A DNA stretch of 64,000 nt from Diogma glabrata (taxonomy: Eukaryota > Arthropoda > Insecta > Diptera > Cylindrotomidae). Made by a program: the position numbers and the translations under genes. The notes under the pieces were generated by a model. It made no database searches and was not told where the DNA came from. It saw only the letters and a program-made list of their open reading frames with translations. Positions 58,843 through 64,000 of this stretch are shown here, piece by piece (the stretch's first letter is position 1; every line of letters starts with the position of its first letter). The stretch is taken from assembly GCA_963693315.1 (NCBI GenBank), contig OY856188.1:223479725-223543724 (forward strand), in the 5' to 3' direction.

Positions 58843-58844
<2 letters not shown>

Positions 58845-59087
58845 TCGCTTTAATAATGAAATGACGTATACGCAAAAGTATAGTTTCGAGATATTTGAGT
58901 TTAAAGTTTGATGTGCGCATGCATTTGCATGGACGTTAATTTATAATTTATTAATTCTTACCCCCAGTCATAAAATAATTCGAAAATGTAAAAAGGCCAA
59001 TTCAAAGATGCCCTTATGGGGAATGCAGCGCACCTATTATATAAAAACAACGTATAAATAGCATACGTTGTTTCATTATTAAAGCGA

Positions 59088-59089
<2 letters not shown>
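58843..59089. mobile_element. ~247-bp MITE embedded in TA repeat
   Basis: The ends are inverted: cgtcgctttaataatgaaa (58843) and tttcattattaaagcgacg (ending 59089), followed by acgtat-type similarity a little further in (gacgtatacgc versus gcatacgttg). Both sides continue as TA repeat. This suggests a TA-targeting (Tc1/mariner-type) non-autonomous element. Confidence 0.75.
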
Positions 59090-59165
<76 letters not shown>

Positions 59166-59175
59166 TTATATAAAC
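59090..59175. repeat. (TA)n microsatellite, right block
   Basis: TA dinucleotides with small interruptions (gtatat, tttata) on the right side of the MITE. Confidence 0.95.
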
Positions 59176-62100
59176 ATTTTATGAAAAACATTTAAACTTA
59201 CATATTTAATTTTTCTTAAACTAAATAAATGTCTTTGTTGACGCAACATTTATTGTCATATACTGTTGTCGATGATAACGTGTCATCAATTCGTTGATAA
59301 TTAATAAAAAACTCAATTGAATTGTTGCTGTAATTGTCAACTACTCCATCGCTGATAAAACCAATAAAAAATGTGTACCAATCACTCTATCAACTGTTTT
59401 AACTTAATTGTTGTTTACAACACTTTCAAAAACAAATAAAGCATGTAAGAAAGTACAAAGATTATGCAAAAACTCAAAACATTTTTAATAATAAAATAGA
59501 CAAATACATAATGATCGTGGAATAGTTATAGATATCAATAAAAATTGACAATTAAAAAAATTATTTATTATTCTTGATTTTCTTAAAGACAAAACGATGA
59601 TCGTCTTATAAATTTTGCACAATCCTTTTGATGTAAAAAAGCAATATTAATTTATTAATAAAATGATCGTGGTGATCGTGAGTGTTTAAATTAGCTAAAT
59701 TATATATAAATGCTTTTTTTAATTTTTAAAGTTAAATAAACATTAAACTATAAACGTTATAATATTATAATCTACTTGTTGTAGCTTATGCTAAGTTGAT
59801 GGCAATTTGTTATATTTTGAGATTTGTTATTACAGATTAAGTAAGATGTTGGGGCGTTAATATATTGTTACCTTGAGATGGATTTGAAAATTGAAGAAAA
59901 TATGTTACGTTGGCTGTCATAATGTTTATATTAATCATCTTGATTGATTGTATGTAAGTTTTGGGAAAATATTGAAAAATTTTTTGGATTCATTAACATT
60001 GAAACTTTTGATATATGAGTACATGACGTGTAGCTTAGCTTTACAATATAAACTAAAAATATATTTGTAGTTGTTTTATAAATCAAAACCAATGATCCAA
60101 CAATAAAAAGCTTTAGTCATAAAACAAAAATTAATAAATAAGTCTAGTTCGAACAATATGAGTATTGAAAACTTTTTGTTCTTTTGTTCTTAAAGATCGA
60201 AACGAAGACTATTGAAAATAATTCATAAATCTTTTTTTTAAAGAAATGTTTTAATTAATGGTTTCGCAAGGCCTTGATTTACTTTTATTTAAATTCTTAA
60301 TTAAGATGCCGTATAAGTAGTTATTTTCCATATTAAGAATATCAATTTTTTCTTTATTTAAGATCATTTTAAAATTTTAGTAACACGCTTGGTTCCTATA
60401 TGTTTGAAAAGTCAATTAAATTCTTTAGCTCTAGCAAGTTTTGGGCCACTTTACCAGATTAGAAAAATTTATGTTCACTGAACAAAATTTTTTAGTTCAT
60501 ACCCAATATACAGGTATAACTGTCATTGCTTTCTTAGTCCTGATTCTTCATGATGGTCCTGATTCTACTTGTAAAATGTTTTTTGATTCAATATTAAGAC
60601 AATCATGTAAAGTGAAAAGCAAGCATTGCTGTCAGCAGGATTTTAACAGTTACAATTTTAATTGTAGTAGTGTTACAGTTACAATGACAACATGATCGAT
60701 ATAAGATTAATGCCGGTGTTTTTGATAAGCATGGACTGCTGATGCTATACGTAGTTATTAACAAGAAGAATAAAATATCGTCTTACATCATTAGGATTCT
60801 ACTTAAAAATCTACTTTTCATACAACAACTATTGGGTTGATATAAAAAAAGTTGGCATGCATGATCTCACACTTTTCTATCAAACCACTTTTGCAATCGA
60901 TCAAAAATTTACATAAGACTTGTATTTGACCATAAAATCGATTTTCAAGGTCGGACGAACACAGAAAAACACATAAATATGGGACACTGCGTTTAACTTT
61001 TACTTTAAGTATACATAAAAACGAAACATTCATAAATACGATACGTTAAATATTCCATACACTTCAATCTAAATAAAAGTAAAAATAATGTTTGTGCTAG
61101 TCACGCTAACGTCATTGACGTATAAACAAGGGAATAGACACCGTTTTCATCATGTGACTGGAAATAAAAAAAATTTCTAAAATGTGATGTTTGAAAAGTG
61201 AATGTTATTGTTATGGGAAATATAATTTGATTTTTCTGTTATTTTTAAGTTTACGAATATAAAACTTCAGAGTGTTTCTTTTTGCTGACATTGTTTTCAA
61301 AATATTGATTATACGCTCAATAAATGACAACATAATGTTGTTATCAGAAAATCAAATTTTAATGTGTTAATCAGAAATTTCCCAACAGCAGAAAATATTT
61401 ATAATTTTAAGTTTTATATTCGAACTTTTATAACTGGCAATTTATTTAGATCTTTTACCAACTCCATTGTAACCTAATCTCCCAAAATCTAATTATCTTT
61501 AAAACCTAATATAACATTATTTCTTAGAAATTCTTTTAATTATTCCAAAATTCATCATTCATTCTAATAATTAGACTACGATCACTTTCGATTTATTTCA
61601 AATTTTTCAACAAACTAATTTATTTTGTTTTGTTTTTTTTGTTTAATTATAATAAATCACGTTAAACATCTTGAACTACTTTTTGCAAAATAATAAGAAA
61701 CATAAAGTAAACTATTTTTTATTTCTTCTTAAGAAAAAAATAATTCTAATAATATAATACTTTGACCCTGTTACGAAGAGAATGGATTCATTTTGTTTAT
61801 TCATGAACAAAAACAATAAAAAAAATTATTTGCATAATTTAAAATTAAAAATAAATTATTCGATATGAAAATGACTAAAAATTTAAATAAATCGATTTAA
61901 TTTAAAGTTTTGATGATTTTTGGTCATTTTGATCTTGAACTGTAAGGTTCTTGTATAGGAGCACTAAATTTACTTCACTTTATGCACGGGATACTTCAAC
62001 ATACCTTCGGAATACCAAAGTTTGTTATGCATATTTTTTTCTTCTTGAATTGATAATTATTCACTTCTATCTTAAATTGTAGGTGATTGAAAAATGAAAA

Positions 62101-62556
62101 TCATCATGACATCTGGATCAAAAACGAATGTATGTCATCGGGTATGATTTTCAATAATAGAACAGACATGCGGCATTCATAGAAATATTATTTATTATAT
62201 TTGCAAGTATTATGTTTGTAATTTGAAAGTGATAAAATGCAGCTCCGTTAGAGAAATTTTGTGCATATCAATGATAACCTTGCTCTGATCAACTTTTTCT
62301 GCACAAAATCTTTTGAATTTTTCAGGTTAAATTTGTGCTTCATAACAGTCATTTATTCACAGCATGTAAAGAATATTTAATTAATATTTAATTATAGATT
62401 GTAATTGTTCAAAAATGTGAAAATTAATTAACATATTATATATGTTACGTTCAACATTCAAATTAAAAATATGCATTAGGCAAAATAGCGAATATAAATT
62501 GGACTTTGCAAAAATACTAATGTCTTAATTCTATAAATAATTAATACAAAAGAGTT
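59176..62556. other. No gene recognised
   Basis: A/T-rich DNA. Frames at 60441-60695 and 60818-61033 have no recognisable motif. If the RFX-like exon is real, this stretch is probably in its downstream intron (minus strand). Confidence 0.4.
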
Positions 62557-62696
62557 TTATGATTTTTTATTACACTTGATATCATATATAGTAACATGAC
62601 TTAGATTCAAATATGTACTTCGAAAAACTTTCAAATTTGGATATATGGCTGGATATATTATTTTATAGCCTTTCATTAACTCTATATAGTATATAC

Positions 62697-62895
62697 TATC
62701 TGGCATTCCCAGGTACAGAAGTAACTGATCCGGAGGTGTAAATGTAGATATTTTATCTAATAAATGGCGAATTTGATGTTTAGCACTATCACAAATCCAT
62801 GATTGAACTAAATGTTGCATTGTCCGGCATTTTTCACTATCATCTTCAACTGTTATCGAATCACTCAATTCATTATCCTTTTCTAAATTATTCAT
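62697..62895 (-). CDS. RFX5/RFX7-like N-terminal exon (host gene)
   Basis: A real ATG (62895) opens about 66 codons on the minus strand: an acidic start, then SWICDSAKHQIRHLLDKIS and FTPPDQLLLYLGMP. The pattern S-I-C...(V/I)..(I/L)L..(V/I)..F(T/S)....L.LYLQLP is characteristic of the short helical region before the DNA-binding domain in RFX5 and RFX7 transcription factors. After LGMPD there is a GT (exon end about 62697, weak donor gtatat); the frame stays open to 62557, but that part does not resemble the family. The winged-helix DNA-binding domain was not found in this window; it would lie to the left if the gene continues. This is an identification from remembered family pattern, without alignment. 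Confidence 0.5.
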
Positions 62896-63211
62896 CTTAA
62901 AAAATGGCAGATTCTATCTAATGAAAATTGTGTAAATAAATCTGAAGAAATGATTGAATTTAAAGATATTGAAGAACTCGAAATATTTGACATCGACACA
63001 ATTGTTCTGTTTTCTAATTATAATTATTTAACGAATTGTCTGGATTTCATTTCCATAAATTTATTTGATTAAATTTTGACTTTAATATTTACTGTTAACA
63101 TTGATTATATTATTAATTTTGTTTGACACCGTAAAAGCCTAATTTGTGATTATCTTGATAATCCTACTTTTCAGAATAACCTTGGGTTTTGTGTGTCTTA
63201 GTCCTCTACTT
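62896..63211. other. Upstream of RFX-like exon; no definite promoter
   Basis: A/T-rich. A tttttaag just before the ATG could be a splice acceptor instead of 5' UTR. A short open stretch on the plus strand (62930-63070, acidic) is too weak to call. Confidence 0.3.
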
Positions 63212-63301
63212 AATTTTTATGATAGTTTCTGTATTCAAAAGTGGATCAAACTTTAGTTATAGTTTGATCCACTTTTGCATACAGAAACTATCATAAAAAT
63301 T
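63212..63301. repeat. Near-perfect 41-bp-arm hairpin
   Basis: Arms 63212-63252 and 63261-63301 are reverse complements with one mismatch (t at 63235 versus g in the other arm); the loop is ttagttat. The two orientations give an equally stable stem. It could be a small foldback repeat, a hairpin-RNA or microRNA-type precursor, or a recent inverted duplication. No coding capacity. Confidence 0.85.
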
Positions 63302-64000
63302 GATTATATTTATTATATATATAAATTTAAAATTGTGAATAATAAAATTTAAAAAAATTTATATACAAAAACTTTTTTTAACATCACGAAAATCAAGAAC
63401 TTTATAAAAGTAATTTGTTTGTCATAAATTTACATGTTCGCCACAATTTCATTTGGTAAGTGTCACAAAAACAACAACATTCTAAAATCTGTAAAAATAT
63501 TAGAAAGAGTTAATTCTGCCAAACCACAGTTACGATATTTAAGGAAATTTTCACATTTCAAAACATTAATTGTAATTGAAAAAAGAAAACATGATTCCTT
63601 CAGCTAAGTTTACAAATATAAAAAAATTTCAAATCAAAACTTTATGACTGTAATGCAATTAATTTAAAAGATTTGAATGTAATTTGTTGGCGTGATAAAT
63701 TAAGATGAAATCGCGATAAAGGAAAGTGAAATTATTTATCTAACACATATTGAAGGTTGAATAACAATTTCATTTTGGACAATATGGACTAGAAATATTA
63801 TTAAAATCAATATAATTTTAACTAGATTACATATACATATGTTTGTTATTTGAGGGCAAAATTGTCTATGTAGAGATATTTTTTTATATTTTTAAGTAAA
63901 TATAATAAGTTATATTATTGTAACAAATTTTTTGAAATTATTAAAATCAAAGAAATATTTTATTCTTGAAAAATAAAACGCTCTTTTAATTAATTTAAAA
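63302..64000. other. No gene recognised
   Basis: A/T-rich DNA to the window end; nothing recognised. Confidence 0.4.

Noticed and set aside
60441..60695. 84-codon plus-strand frame
   Set aside because: No motif, no splice or promoter context; expected by chance in this composition.
60818..61033. 71-codon minus-strand frame
   Set aside because: Adjacent attgggttgat suggests a possible mariner-like tip, but neither the peptide nor a partner end supports it.

Overview
The window looks like a piece of an A/T-rich arthropod genome, most likely an insect. It carries RTE and Jockey-like LINEs, a BEL/Pao element, Ty3/gypsy elements, mariner and hAT transposons and many MITE-like repeats. I see no bacterial gene organisation, rRNA, confident tRNA or CRISPR array. 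Most of the recognisable coding sequence belongs to transposable elements. Two short stretches look like host exons: a spliced-looking exon near 5.5 kb (minus strand, function not recognised), and an N-terminal exon near 62.7-62.9 kb (minus strand) resembling the RFX5/RFX7 N-terminal region. The transposon-rich middle may be intronic or intergenic to host genes; the sequence does not settle this.

Layout. 0.28-3.26 kb: a foldback element with roughly 1.1-kb inverted arms that contain ~141-bp tandem repeats. 3.5-8.3 kb: host-like DNA with a LINE 3' relic, the putative exon and two diverged ~310-bp tandem copies. 8.36-17.42 kb: a four-level transposon nest. A broken mariner is split by a TA-flanked 'ACTGG-arm' element, which is split by an RTE LINE, which is split by a Jockey-like LINE; each step has a matching target duplication. 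A decayed hAT (17.42-21.72 kb) sits in the right tip of the mariner. 21.7-30.4 kb: no recognised gene, but two palindromic elements.

30.47-40.99 kb: a second nest. An ACTGG-type arm abuts a deleted Ty3/gypsy element, which is split by a TIR element with a 6-bp target duplication, which is split by an intact BEL/Pao retrotransposon whose two 478-bp LTRs show no difference on reading. 41.66-42.25 kb: a small element sharing a core with the ACTGG element but with different arms. 43.9 kb: a LINE 3' relic. 46.0-49.95 kb: a minus-strand Ty3/gypsy element lacking its reverse transcriptase core. 50.21-56.71 kb: a 3,249-bp near-identical tandem duplication; each copy holds a LINE 3' fragment and an 892-bp MITE. 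58.6-59.2 kb: long TA microsatellites flanking a TA-type MITE. 59.2-64 kb: A/T-rich host DNA with the RFX-like exon and a near-perfect 41-bp-arm hairpin.

The genes form no single pathway. Each autonomous-type element encodes its own mobilisation proteins. Only the BEL polyprotein looks fully open. The RTE frame is open on both sides of its nested insertion, so the RTE was probably functional, or nearly so, when it was split. The target duplications allow a relative chronology: mariner, then the ACTGG element, then RTE, then the Jockey-like LINE; and gypsy derivative, then the 6-bp-TSD element, then BEL.
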